This document shows positions 1 through 7,936 of a stretch of DNA of 64,000 nucleotides, one piece after another. Location: assembly GCA_029252555.1 (NCBI GenBank), contig JAQXBF010000037.1:19123-83122 (forward strand), read 5' to 3'. The DNA comes from Porticoccaceae bacterium. Lineage in GTDB: Bacteria; Pseudomonadota; Gammaproteobacteria; Pseudomonadales; Porticoccaceae. The notes beneath the pieces are model-generated. The model was not told the origin of the DNA and did not search any database. It saw nothing but the letters and a program-made list of their open reading frames with translations. Position 1 is the stretch's first letter, and the number at the start of each line of letters is the position of its first letter. The position numbers and the translations under genes are program-made.

Positions 1-2
1 AA

Positions 3-611
3 AGTGGCGATTTAGTGCTTGAGCGTTTTTTGGCAGAAAAGATTTTTGTCTATCAACTAGGCAGGGATATTTTGCAGGGCGAAGTGATAAAGCAGGTAGA
101 CATTACCACGGTCAGCATGAGCCTACCCCGCACCGGTGCCGATCAGCGATTTCCTATACGCCTGATCAATCAAGCCGTTGCTGCCCGTGATTTGCGCGCT
201 GGTGCGATACTTTCTCGCCGCGACTTAAATGTTAAGCATATGGTGATGACCGCTAAAACAATCGTTACCCGTGGGCAAAAACTGTCGTCTCAGAATACCG
301 AGCTCAAGGCCTTTTACGGCAAGCTTCCGGCTGGTGCCCTACTGGAAGCCGCAGATCTGAATCAGATGGAGGCAATGCGCACCATTAGAGCTGGCCAGCT
401 GCTGCGATCCTCAGATGTGCGACTTATGTCGATGATTAATAAGGGCGATACAGTGGTACTGAATGTGGGTGCTGGACCGCTAAATATTAGTACAACCATG
501 ATTGCTCTGGAAAATGGCAAGCTCGACCAGCAAATTAAGCTATTAAATACAGAGTCTAACGAAACCGTGAGAGCAGTGGTATCGGGGCCTGGGGAGGCGA
601 GAGGCCTATAA
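3..611 (+). CDS. flgA: Flagellar P-ring assembly chaperone FlgA, 5' end cut by window edge
   Basis: FlgA is a periplasmic chaperone that helps FlgI assemble the P ring around the flagellar rod. The reading frame is open to the first bases of the window, so the signal peptide and true start lie outside; the GTG at 15 is only the first possible start inside. About 200 residues remain. They carry the SAF-type repeats typical of FlgA, such as AVAARDLRAGAILSRRDL and the later GALLEAADL and TIRAGQLLRSSDV segments, ending with the family's GDTVVLNVGAGPLNIS region. It is followed by flgM and flgN in the same direction, the standard flgAMN order of polar flagellar clusters. Family assignment is secure; the start is unknown. 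Confidence 0.88.
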   Translation, partial: SGDLVLERFLAEKIFVYQLGRDILQGEVIKQVDITTVSMSLPRTGADQRFPIRLINQAVAARDLRAGAILSRRDLNVKHMVMTAKTIVTRGQKLSSQNTELKAFYGKLPAGALLEAADLNQMEAMRTIRAGQLLRSSDVRLMSMINKGDTVVLNVGAGPLNISTTMIALENGKLDQQIKLLNTESNETVRAVVSGPGEARGL

Positions 612-659
612 AACTGAAATAAAAGGCTAAAAAATATAATTTATTTCGATTTTCCCCTG

Positions 660-684
660 TAGATATTTGATTTGCTGCCGATAT
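660..684 (+). promoter_or_regulatory. Possible sigma-28-type promoter of flgM (weak)
   Basis: GCCGATAT at 677-684 resembles the FliA minus-10 box GCCGATAA, and TAGATATT at 660-667 loosely resembles the minus-35 box. The spacing is two bases shorter than the usual TAAA-N15-GCCGATAA, so this is a weak call. FlgM is commonly transcribed from a FliA promoter, which makes the position plausible. Confidence 0.25.
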
Positions 685-734
685 ACTCTATCGTAGAGTT
701 AAACTTTTAGGTAGTTTGTCTAAAGGAGATGACC

Positions 735-1034
735 ATGACAGATCCAATTTCAGGTCTTAGCCGCAGCCAGGTGCAAGTCAACCCGGGTGCTGACAAGACT
801 AAAAGCGATAAAACTGCGGAAGCCAATGAGGCCCCTGTGGCCAAGTCGACTGCGCCGGTAAATGATGAGCTGGTTCTGAGCGATGCTACGGAAACTGCAC
901 TGGCCAATGCCGAGTTCGATGCCGAAAAGGTAGCGAAGATTAAAGCTGCAATCGAAGCAGGCAACTATCCATTAGATGCTGAGCGTATCGCCGAGAGCTT
1001 TGCTTCTCTAGAACGCATGATTGGCAGCAAATAA
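735..1034 (+). CDS. flgM: Anti-sigma-28 factor FlgM
   Basis: FlgM binds FliA (sigma-28) and holds back late flagellar genes until it is exported through the finished hook. The 99-residue protein has the usual disordered, Ala/Lys-rich N-terminal half and a C-terminal FliA-binding half ending in FDAEKVAKIKAAIEAGNYP and a final ERIAESFASLERM helix. Start choice: AGGAG at 724-728 sits directly against the ATG at 729 but is six bases before the ATG at 735, so 735 is preferred. Its target fliA is at 10096-10812 in this window. Downstream lies flgN, its usual partner. Confidence 0.92.
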   Translation: MTDPISGLSRSQVQVNPGADKTKSDKTAEANEAPVAKSTAPVNDELVLSDATETALANAEFDAEKVAKIKAAIEAGNYPLDAERIAESFASLERMIGSK

Positions 1035-1197
1035 GCTACTTATGGAGTTTATTTAGCTGCCATAACGGACCATTACCGCTCATATAGTTTGGCCGTTGCA
1101 GTAACCCATACGCGTAGGTGGGATCTTAAACTACGCTTTCCATCCGCACAAATAGTCCGTATTCTTGTCCTGAAAATTAATCAAAGTAGCGGTTTAT

Positions 1198-1635
1198 ATG
1201 AATAGCGCTGACGCTGAATACCTCGCAAAAACAAAACACAAAGCTCTGGTCTTAAAGCAGGTCCTTGAAAGTGAATTTCAGGCACTTAAAGATCAGGATC
1301 TCACTCAATTTGATGAGCTGCAAAAACAGAAACTAGACATTCTTACCTTTCTCGCCAGCGAGGATCTTCTGGAGCGAGTTAAGCTGTATACAGAGGCTAA
1401 TGATAAGCAGACTGCGTTGGATAACCTGTCGGCCTGGGATGAAATTATGCTCCTAATAGCCGAGTGCAAAGATTTACACCGCCGCAACGAAGTTTTTATT
1501 AGCCGCAAGCTGGAAACCATTCGCGGTGCCCTACACAGCATTCAGTCTCCAGACCCAATGAATACCGTTGAGGTCTACGATCGTCTCGGCAAGATTCGTC
1601 CCAATCGCAGCCGTCAGACGATGGGCGACGCTTAA
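1198..1635 (+). CDS. flgN: Flagellar export chaperone FlgN
   Basis: FlgN keeps the hook-filament junction proteins FlgK and FlgL soluble and delivers them to the export gate. The 145-residue product is almost entirely helical, with heptad-rich N-terminal helices (VLKQVLESEFQALKDQDL) and the conserved CKDLHRRNEVFISRKLE helix of the FlgN family. It follows flgM by 163 bases; I see no convincing terminator in that gap. The ribosome-binding site is weak (AAAGTAGCGG upstream of ATG). Assigned from length, helical pattern and its place in a flgA-flgM-flgN string. Confidence 0.82.
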   Translation: MNSADAEYLAKTKHKALVLKQVLESEFQALKDQDLTQFDELQKQKLDILTFLASEDLLERVKLYTEANDKQTALDNLSAWDEIMLLIAECKDLHRRNEVFISRKLETIRGALHSIQSPDPMNTVEVYDRLGKIRPNRSRQTMGDA

Positions 1636-1654
1636 TATCGTCTAATCGGCCAGG

Positions 1655-1936
1655 CTATTTTGGTCGATAGCCTTCGGGCTCAATACCTTTGAGCCAGTAC
1701 ACCCAAGATAAAACAACTGCCACCGCTACATATAAATTTTCTGGAATTTCTTCTTTTAATTCGAGCTGACTCAGCAATGCCACCAGCTGTGGGTCTTCAG
1801 CAATATGCACGCCTTGCTTTTTTGCCTCATCAATAATTGCCTCTGCCCACTCGCCCTCCCCTTTTGCCGTGAGTATGGGTGCTGGGTTATGCCCATATTC
1901 AAGGGCGATCGCTTTTCTGATAAATGTATAGGTCAT
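1655..1936 (-). CDS. FlhB C-terminal-domain paralogue (FlhX/FhlB type)
   Basis: This 93-residue protein corresponds only to the cytoplasmic C-terminal domain of the export switch FlhB. It shares the ALEYGHNPAPILTAKG stretch, the IIDEAKKQGVHIAEDPQLVALL region and the IPENLYVAVAVVLSWVY end. The Asn-Pro of the NPTH cleavage loop is kept but His is lost (NPAP). In other bacteria such proteins can partly replace the FlhB cytoplasmic domain. Full-length flhB is separately present at 13564-14712. The start codon overlaps the stop of the FliK-like gene by four bases (ATGA), so the two are translationally coupled. Confidence 0.8.
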   Translation of the reverse strand: MTYTFIRKAIALEYGHNPAPILTAKGEGEWAEAIIDEAKKQGVHIAEDPQLVALLSQLELKEEIPENLYVAVAVVLSWVYWLKGIEPEGYRPK

Positions 1937-3009
1937 GTTCGTACATCCACCACCTGCCCTGGGCCAGACAATGTGGGGTCAATGGTCGGCCGCCGAGCAT
2001 CTAGCAACGTCAGTTTCGACAGCTCCAACCCAAAGCCCCTAAGCTGCTGCACTAGGTCCGACGAAGCTGAACGGGCAATAGCCACTGCACCTGGACGGTC
2101 GGCCCAAAGTATCATTTCTATCTCAGCGCTGGCTTTAAGCGTGGTCTTTAGCCACAGCTCGCCCATTGAATCAGTCTCGGTGTGCAGGTTAATGACCCAG
2201 TCTGCCTCTTCCTCTCCCTCATAATTTGCTTCCCGTTCTATATGCACAGCTACCGGATGGGCATCAAAAAAGGGCAACACAAAATGGTATGAGACCTCGC
2301 GACTTTGCTGGGCCTGTAAACCTTCGATCTGGTAACTTTCGATTTCATCGATCGCGCGGCTGAGCTCGGCAATTGCGCGAGTTTGATTTGGCAATGTCGC
2401 TTTTAGCAGGTTGCGCAAAAACTGTTTCATATCTGGGCGCGCCGCACCTTGCTGCATCAATAAGTACTCGCCAAACAGACCAGAACTGAGTAGGCCGTTG
2501 CGCACCACATCTGGTGTTATGCGCTGCATGCTGGTTAGCAGCTGGCTCGCCTGCTGCTTGGCATTAGCCGCGCCCAACTGGTTAACAAATTGCGTTATGG
2601 TTTCTTGGCGAAATAGCTGATTGACCATTGATGGTTGGTTCGGCCTATAAAGCAAACTGAGCAGTCGCGGAGAGGCACCAAGTTCTGACGGTACCGGAAT
2701 AGATGTTGAAGCAATATTGAGTTGATTGCCCAGAACAGGTTTTAGCGATCGCCCATAAATTGAGCTCTCGACACGAAAGTCTATCCGATCACCAATCTTG
2801 AACCGCTTGCTGTCGTCCCAATCCAATTCACGATTATTCAGAACTAATTTTAGCAGGCCACCACGGTCTTCGATAACACCACGGACAATTTGATTGTCTC
2901 TAAGGCCTATGGCTTTGGCTACCTGTTCAGAAACCCGCGCAGCCGCGATACCCTCCATAGGCACTGGGGGCGGTCGTGGGCTTACATTGATTTGCTCTGG
3001 GCCTAACAC
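1933..3009 (-). CDS. FliK-like protein with Flg_hook-type C-terminus
   Basis: This 358-residue soluble protein has a C-terminal region (about 265-345) with the spacing seen in the FliK/Flg_hook domain: MGELWLKTTLKASAEIEMIL, then hydrophobic positions leading to LRGFGLELSKLTLLDARRP. The N-terminal half looks like a beta-rich module (IKVGD-type segment FKIGDRIDFRVE near residue 70) and is not the disordered molecular ruler of classical FliK. A separate standard fliK is at 18530-19609. The four-base overlap with the FlhB paralogue suggests the pair works together as a second hook-length/export-switch couple. Function is inferred from the domain pattern and the neighbour. Confidence 0.6.
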   Translation of the reverse strand: MLGPEQINVSPRPPPVPMEGIAAARVSEQVAKAIGLRDNQIVRGVIEDRGGLLKLVLNNRELDWDDSKRFKIGDRIDFRVESSIYGRSLKPVLGNQLNIASTSIPVPSELGASPRLLSLLYRPNQPSMVNQLFRQETITQFVNQLGAANAKQQASQLLTSMQRITPDVVRNGLLSSGLFGEYLLMQQGAARPDMKQFLRNLLKATLPNQTRAIAELSRAIDEIESYQIEGLQAQQSREVSYHFVLPFFDAHPVAVHIEREANYEGEEEADWVINLHTETDSMGELWLKTTLKASAEIEMILWADRPGAVAIARSASSDLVQQLRGFGLELSKLTLLDARRPTIDPTLSGPGQVVDVRT

Positions 3010-3059
3010 ATAGTCGACCTTGGCAGATTGGCCTCTAGGTCTGGGTTTCTAGCTCATCG

Positions 3060-3560
3060 CTAGGGGAACTGCACCCAGTCATCCCGCTCGTCATAATGAG
3101 AGGATTTTTTTGTGGATTTGGCAGCAGCGTCGGTAAAAATCACCTTGTGAATATCTGCGGCATCGGGGAGTTTGAGTTTACGGCCAGCAAACATCCAGTT
3201 GGGATTGCTGCGCTTAAAGGCATGTGGGTTAGCTCGCACTATGGCCTGTTGCAATATTTTTTTACGTACCGGCACATTGGGCACGGTGCGCTCAATAATT
3301 TGACTGAGCGTGTCGCCCAAACGAGTTTTGTAATAGCCATTTTCAGCGGCCATTACTGGCTGTTCTAGCCCTTCTTGCAATGCGCTAATATCCTGCATTA
3401 ACTGAGCCAGGGCCTGTTCTGCATCGCTGGTGTCGGCAAAGGCCCCTCCGGCCGTCGCTGTGGCTACCAAACCTGTGGCAACTATGGCAATCATAGTCAT
3501 CCAGAAAAGCTTGGCCATAAATGCTTTGAATGCGGTGATCATATTTGCAATTTTTTTCAT
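3060..3560 (-). CDS. Exported LysM-like protein of the FlgP/FlgT cluster
   Basis: The product is about 166 residues with a hydrophobic N-terminal segment (LFWMTMIAIVATGLVATAT) that is probably a signal sequence. It then has a LysM-like module running from YYKTRLGDTLSQIIERT to NPNWMFAGRKLKLP, as in FimV-type and peptidoglycan-binding proteins. The start is the ATG at 3560, preceded by AAGGAA at normal spacing. An earlier GTG at 3578 has no such site. It lies 73 bases after flgT on the same strand, so it probably belongs to the flgP-flgT operon and acts near the cell wall around the basal body. It occupies the place where vibrios carry flgO, but I cannot show homology to FlgO. Confidence 0.6.
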   Translation of the reverse strand: MKKIANMITAFKAFMAKLFWMTMIAIVATGLVATATAGGAFADTSDAEQALAQLMQDISALQEGLEQPVMAAENGYYKTRLGDTLSQIIERTVPNVPVRKKILQQAIVRANPHAFKRSNPNWMFAGRKLKLPDAADIHKVIFTDAAAKSTKKSSHYDERDDWVQFP

Positions 3561-3633
3561 CGTTATTTCCTTAGTCACTTTTTACTCTCTTTTGGCTAAG
3601 CCTTATATACCAGATTGAAACTAAATCTACTTA

Positions 3634-4959
3634 TTAAAAATGCATTGCAACGCTGCTGTTTAGCAGGCTTCTTTGGGACCAGTCGGGGCCTGCCACATAT
3701 TTTAAGGTGGCGGTGTGTGCTGTCACTGAGCTTACCTCGGCAAGACCCAGGCCAGCGAGGCCCGGCATACTTAAAGACTCGTTGAGTATGTTTTTGTCGG
3801 CACTGATCAGGAATTGATCTCCCACTTTAATGCCGGCAATCGCACCAGCATTAATATTGACTCTCTCTATGGAGCCAGGTATTCGCTCTAGCCGATAGAA
3901 TTCTTCCTGACATTCCATAAACTCCGTAACCTCGGCGATAAATTCAGCGGTGACCTGGGCCAAATCCTGTTGCAGTGGTTCTGGCATGGGTGATTTTGAG
4001 TAGCCTCGGGGAACCGCCGGATAATCAAGGGGCAGTATTTTGCGCCACAATGGCGTGCCCTGTTGCCGGTCAGTGAGGATCAATTCATAGCTGAGTTTTT
4101 GCTTCGGCCAAGGCTTGGAATAACTTAGGGCCGGAATCTTTTCTGCGGTTTTGGCGACGCCGTTGTAAACAGCATCAAAACCATAGGAAAGTGCATCAAC
4201 CAATGCATCTCGCTCAATAGGTGTCGAGATTTCCAAGTTGGCATACTCTTCCGTTTCAGCATGCTCCGCGCGCAAAACAATATCAAAACGATAGCGCACA
4301 TTGTCTGCTTTGGTACCAGTAAGAAATCGATCGTAGGCAGAGGCATATTTTTTTTCTGCTTGCAAAGACCAGTCGGGGGAACCTAACAGTGCCCAAATTA
4401 GGGCTTCTTGAGTTAAGTTGGTCAGCTCCTGCAAATAATGGTCGCCAATGCGCTTTTTCTGGTGGGCATTGGTTACATTGGAACCAATGCTAACAATTGC
4501 TTCCCGGCGGTTATTGGGCCGCGCCCCTGGGCAGGCCTGGCCGCCAGTTTTGAGCTGGGCAACAATATCAGCGATATCAATACCACTGGTACGTTTAATA
4601 TCTAGCACGCGCACGCCACTTATCTGGCTGTCCGTGGACAGCACCGATGACTCATGGAGAACTCCGAGGCTATCAAGGAAGGAAGCGCTGTTTAAACGCA
4701 AATCTGTATCTAGTGCCAAATCAACCAGAGCCTGTTTAATGGCTTCCAGCTTTTGTTCCGCACTGGCTCTGGCAAGCTGTTCTGGAGATTGCTGGGTTTT
4801 TTCTTGCAGTGAATATTTTTCATTAAAGTCCGCAATCAAAGATTCTACCGTCACCCTGTCGTCGGCTTCTGCCTGACTGGCCCAAAGCAATGCTAAGCCA
4901 ATACCCACAACCGCTCTAAGGCTACGGCTATTGGCTGGGTTTTTTGTTTGAATGGACAT
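3634..4959 (-). CDS. flgT: Flagellar H-ring assembly protein FlgT
   Basis: FlgT is a periplasmic protein that builds the H ring around the L/P rings of sodium-driven polar flagella and helps place FlgO, FlgP and the T ring. The 441-residue product has a signal peptide (RAVVGIGLALLWASQAEA) and a FlgT C-terminal module near the end (SIERVNINAGAIAGIKVGDQ, followed by AEVSSVTAHTATLKYV). Vibrio FlgT is about 377 residues, so this one is somewhat longer. It lies between flgP and the LysM-like gene on the same strand. The PomAB-type motor genes at 32252-35119 fit a Vibrio-like disk-bearing motor. Confidence 0.75.
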   Translation of the reverse strand: MSIQTKNPANSRSLRAVVGIGLALLWASQAEADDRVTVESLIADFNEKYSLQEKTQQSPEQLARASAEQKLEAIKQALVDLALDTDLRLNSASFLDSLGVLHESSVLSTDSQISGVRVLDIKRTSGIDIADIVAQLKTGGQACPGARPNNRREAIVSIGSNVTNAHQKKRIGDHYLQELTNLTQEALIWALLGSPDWSLQAEKKYASAYDRFLTGTKADNVRYRFDIVLRAEHAETEEYANLEISTPIERDALVDALSYGFDAVYNGVAKTAEKIPALSYSKPWPKQKLSYELILTDRQQGTPLWRKILPLDYPAVPRGYSKSPMPEPLQQDLAQVTAEFIAEVTEFMECQEEFYRLERIPGSIERVNINAGAIAGIKVGDQFLISADKNILNESLSMPGLAGLGLAEVSSVTAHTATLKYVAGPDWSQRSLLNSSVAMHF

Positions 4960-4980
4960 AATGCCTAAACACTCAATTGA

Positions 4981-5499
4981 TTAAGACCGCGCCAGACGCT
5001 GCTTAGATTTAGCAGCTAGAAACAGTCGGCGAAGATCATTAACAATGTCTTTGTCCAGGGACAATGTTGTCTCGTAAGTATCATCTCCCACCGGGTTAAT
5101 GCTCACTAAGCGAGCACCATAGACCAAACCCTGAACTCGGGCTTTCAGCGTGTCGCTTTTCATCACCATCTCACCAATGGTGGTGTTGGCGTCTAAGTAC
5201 TGCCCATAGATTTGCTCCATCAGCGCTCGGTATGCATCCAGTTTGGATGCGCGAATGGAAAGAATTCGTTGCTGGGCGGGAATATCACTTTTCTGGGCGC
5301 TAATAACGGCATAGCCAGTTGCCAGAATATTATCGTTTTGGTCAACAATACCCTGAATGACCGCAGCATTGTAATCATCGACATTAGTTGCACAGCCAGA
5401 GAGGGTGATTGCACCTAGGGCAACCAAGACAATAGAGCGTGTGAATTTTTTGGCTGATTTTCTTAGCACCTGTAGTGCTGGGCTTAAATTCGTTTTCAT
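4981..5499 (-). CDS. flgP: Flagellar outer-membrane lipoprotein FlgP
   Basis: FlgP is an outer-membrane lipoprotein of the basal disk needed for motility in Vibrio and Campylobacter. The start at 5499 is chosen because AGGAAAG lies five to seven bases upstream. It gives 172 residues with a signal peptide ending in the lipobox LSGC (lipidated Cys about residue 31). The LPP20-like body follows, with the family motif ILSIRASKLDAYRALMEQIYG. The gene heads the flgP-flgT-LysM operon and has a sigma-54-type promoter 35-51 bases upstream. The same upstream region serves flhA on the other strand. Confidence 0.8.
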   Translation of the reverse strand: MKTNLSPALQVLRKSAKKFTRSIVLVALGAITLSGCATNVDDYNAAVIQGIVDQNDNILATGYAVISAQKSDIPAQQRILSIRASKLDAYRALMEQIYGQYLDANTTIGEMVMKSDTLKARVQGLVYGARLVSINPVGDDTYETTLSLDKDIVNDLRRLFLAAKSKQRLARS

Positions 5500-5533
5500 C
5501 GTCTTTCCTATTCTGCTGGTTGAATATGTAATC

Positions 5534-5550
5534 GGCAGCAAAATAGCCAA
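5534..5550 (-). promoter_or_regulatory. Sigma-54-type promoter for flgP operon
   Basis: On the minus strand TGGCTATTTTGCTGC has the required GG-N10-GC spacing, with TGGC at minus-24 and CTGC at minus-12. It lies 35 bases upstream of the flgP start, a sensible leader length. The minus-24 match (TGGCT) is less perfect than the flhA and fleR promoters in this window. Confidence 0.5.
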
Positions 5551-5637
5551 CAGGGGAAACCTGTTTCTATTCGCAACCTCAGTATTGATAATATCGGCAG
5601 GAAGTCCAGAGTCTTGAGCCTTAAAATAAAGCACGAT

Positions 5638-5651
5638 ATCAGTAAATAGAA
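5638..5651. promoter_or_regulatory. Possible FleQ box between divergent flgP and flhA promoters
   Basis: ATCAGTAAATAGAA agrees with the Pseudomonas FleQ consensus GTCANTAAATTGAC at about ten of thirteen defined positions. It lies 58 bases upstream of the flhA sigma-54 promoter and about 87 bases upstream of the flgP one, so one enhancer site could serve both. Confidence 0.33.
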
Positions 5652-5709
5652 GGAAGGATGAAAAGGGGGGGCATTACGCCCGCGGCACCGACGCGGCCAA
5701 TATTCACTT

Positions 5710-5726
5710 TGGCATATATATTGCAT
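5710..5726 (+). promoter_or_regulatory. Sigma-54 promoter of flhA operon
   Basis: TGGCATATATATTGCAT has the -24 GG and -12 GC separated by exactly ten bases, with TGGCA and TTGCA matching the consensus. It lies 85 bases upstream of flhA. FleQ/FlrA-type activators commonly drive flhA from such promoters. Confidence 0.75.
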
Positions 5727-5810
5727 TTCTTAGCCATGTAACCCAAAAAGCAAAAGCAAGGCTTTCAGGGGATTTATATAACTAACTGTTTTTATTAAGG
5801 TTTTTATTAA

Positions 5811-7919
5811 ATGGCTAACGCGATACTGTCAAACATACGTCAGGACATGTCAAAAATCGAACTCTCTGGGCTGGGTATTCCCCTGCTGGTGTTGTTGATT
5901 CTGTCCATGCTGATCCTGCCGCTACCGCCATTTTTGCTCGATTTTCTATTTACTTTTAATATTTTACTAGGGGTGGTGATTATTATGATCGCCATCAACA
6001 GTACTAAACCACTGGATTTCTCATCATTCCCGGCGATCTTGCTGCTAGCCACCATGCTGCGGCTAGGCCTCAATGTTGCCTCGACCAGACTTGTGCTGGT
6101 TAAAGGCCATGAAGGCCCAGATGCTGCGGGCAAGGTGATTGAGGCCTTTGGCGAGTTTGTGATTGCCGGCAACTATCTGGTCGGTTTTATTATCTTTACC
6201 ATTCTAATGATTATTAACTTTATCGTTGTCACCAAAGGTGCCGGTCGAGTGTCAGAGGTTATTGCTCGCTTTACCTTGGACGCGATGCCCGGCAAACAGA
6301 TGGCGATTGATGCCGACCTGAATGCCGGTGTGATTGATCAGGAGATGGCCAAGGCGCGCCGGGAAGAGATTTCCCAAGAATCTGATTTCTTCGGCTCTAT
6401 GGATGGTGCGTCAAAATTCGTTAAAGGTGATGCAATTGCAGGCCTGCTGATTCTGATTATTAATATTGTCGGCGGCCTTATTGTTGGCTTGGGCCAACAT
6501 GACCTCAGTTTTGCCGACGCAGGCCGCATCTATGTGCTGTTAACCATTGGCGACGGTCTGGTGGCACAGATTCCCTCATTGTTACTGTCTCTGGCAACAG
6601 CCATTATCGTTACCCGAGTGACTACTTCTGAATCAATGACCGAACAGGCTAAATCTCAGCTCAATAACCCAATGGCGCTGATTGTAGCCGGTGGAATTCT
6701 GGTGCTGTTAGGTCTGGTGCCGGGCATGCCAACCTGGATATTTTTGGCTCTGGGTCTGGGTTCAGGCGCTCTGGGTATTTCAATGTTTAGACAGGCAGAA
6801 CTCGGCGAGCTGGTAAATGAAGATGCTGCCAATCAGGCCGAGGCCGCGACAGACCCTATGCAAGAAGAGCTGGATTGGGATGATGTGGATCAGGTTGATC
6901 TGGTGGCTCTTGATATAGGTTATGGGCTTATCCCTCTGGTTAATCCAGAGACTGGTGGCCAACTGCTGCCCCGTGTTAAAGGGGTGCGTAAAAAATTATC
7001 TGCCGAACTGGGCTTTTTGGTTCAACCTATCCGTATCCGCGACAACCTCGATTTATCACCCGATGTTTATCATATTGTCATGAATGGCGTGGTTCGCGGC
7101 AAAGGTGAAATCAAGGTAGGCAAGGAAATGGCGATTAATCCGGGCCAGGTCCATGGCACCATTGAGGGTATTCCCACTAAAGAGCCTGCGTTTGGGCTCG
7201 ATGCTATTTGGATTGAACCCTCCCAGAGAGACTATGCGCGTACCCTTGGCTATACGGTTGTTGACCCGGCCACTGCCATTGCAACCCATCTCAATACATT
7301 ATTACGGGGCAGCGCATCTGAATTACTTAGCCATGACGAAACCCAGCAGTTGCTGGATAAGGTGGCAGACCGCTCTCCCAAGCTGGTGGAAGACCTGGTA
7401 CCAGGCAAGCTTCCTCTGGCAACCATTACCAAGGTATTGCAAAACATCCTCGACGAGGGCGTCTCGGTTAGAGATATGCGCACCATTATTGAGGTGCTAT
7501 CGACCGAAAGCAGCCGCACCCAGGATGCCGACGAATTAACCGCAGCGGTAAGACCCAGACTGGGACGCATGATTGTGCAAAGCCTAGTGGATATTAATGA
7601 CAGCCTACCGGTTATCACGCTCAACCCTTCCCTTGAACAGATGCTGCACAATATTTTACAGCAGAGTAGCAGTACTCAGGGGCTAGTTATCGAACCTACA
7701 TTGGCTGAGGGTCTGTTTAAAGCCCTTGCCGAAAATACCGAAGAGGTTGAAAACCAAGGACACCCTGCCGTACTGGTAGTGTCTCCCGGCATTCGCCCCT
7801 GGTTAGCCAAAATCATCAGACATCGACTCAGCGATCTCACTGTTCTCTCCTACAGTGAAATCCCCGACGACCAGGCCGTTAAGGTAGTCGCCACAGTTGA
7901 TGTCGACGTCACAAATTAA
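5811..7919 (+). CDS. flhA: Flagellar type III export gate protein FlhA
   Basis: FlhA is the nine-subunit inner-membrane gate that couples ion flow to flagellar protein export and docks chaperone-substrate complexes. At 702 residues it has the family length: about eight membrane segments in residues 18-330, then a large cytoplasmic domain. The FHIPEP family signature is clear (GRVSEVIARFTLDAMPGK, about 145-162, followed by QMAIDADLNAG). It heads flhA-flhF-fleN-fliA on the plus strand, controlled by a sigma-54 promoter. There is no strong Shine-Dalgarno at the ATG; AAGG lies about thirteen bases upstream. Confidence 0.97.
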   Translation: MANAILSNIRQDMSKIELSGLGIPLLVLLILSMLILPLPPFLLDFLFTFNILLGVVIIMIAINSTKPLDFSSFPAILLLATMLRLGLNVASTRLVLVKGHEGPDAAGKVIEAFGEFVIAGNYLVGFIIFTILMIINFIVVTKGAGRVSEVIARFTLDAMPGKQMAIDADLNAGVIDQEMAKARREEISQESDFFGSMDGASKFVKGDAIAGLLILIINIVGGLIVGLGQHDLSFADAGRIYVLLTIGDGLVAQIPSLLLSLATAIIVTRVTTSESMTEQAKSQLNNPMALIVAGGILVLLGLVPGMPTWIFLALGLGSGALGISMFRQAELGELVNEDAANQAEAATDPMQEELDWDDVDQVDLVALDIGYGLIPLVNPETGGQLLPRVKGVRKKLSAELGFLVQPIRIRDNLDLSPDVYHIVMNGVVRGKGEIKVGKEMAINPGQVHGTIEGIPTKEPAFGLDAIWIEPSQRDYARTLGYTVVDPATAIATHLNTLLRGSASELLSHDETQQLLDKVADRSPKLVEDLVPGKLPLATITKVLQNILDEGVSVRDMRTIIEVLSTESSRTQDADELTAAVRPRLGRMIVQSLVDINDSLPVITLNPSLEQMLHNILQQSSSTQGLVIEPTLAEGLFKALAENTEEVENQGHPAVLVVSPGIRPWLAKIIRHRLSDLTVLSYSEIPDDQAVKVVATVDVDVTN

Positions 7920-7936
7920 TCAAAGGTAACAGGACG

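Noticed and set aside
1043..1057. GG-N10-GC spacing upstream of flgN resembling a sigma-54 promoter.
   Set aside because: The minus-24 box reads TGGAG and the minus-12 box TAGC, both poor, and it lies about 140 bases from the gene.
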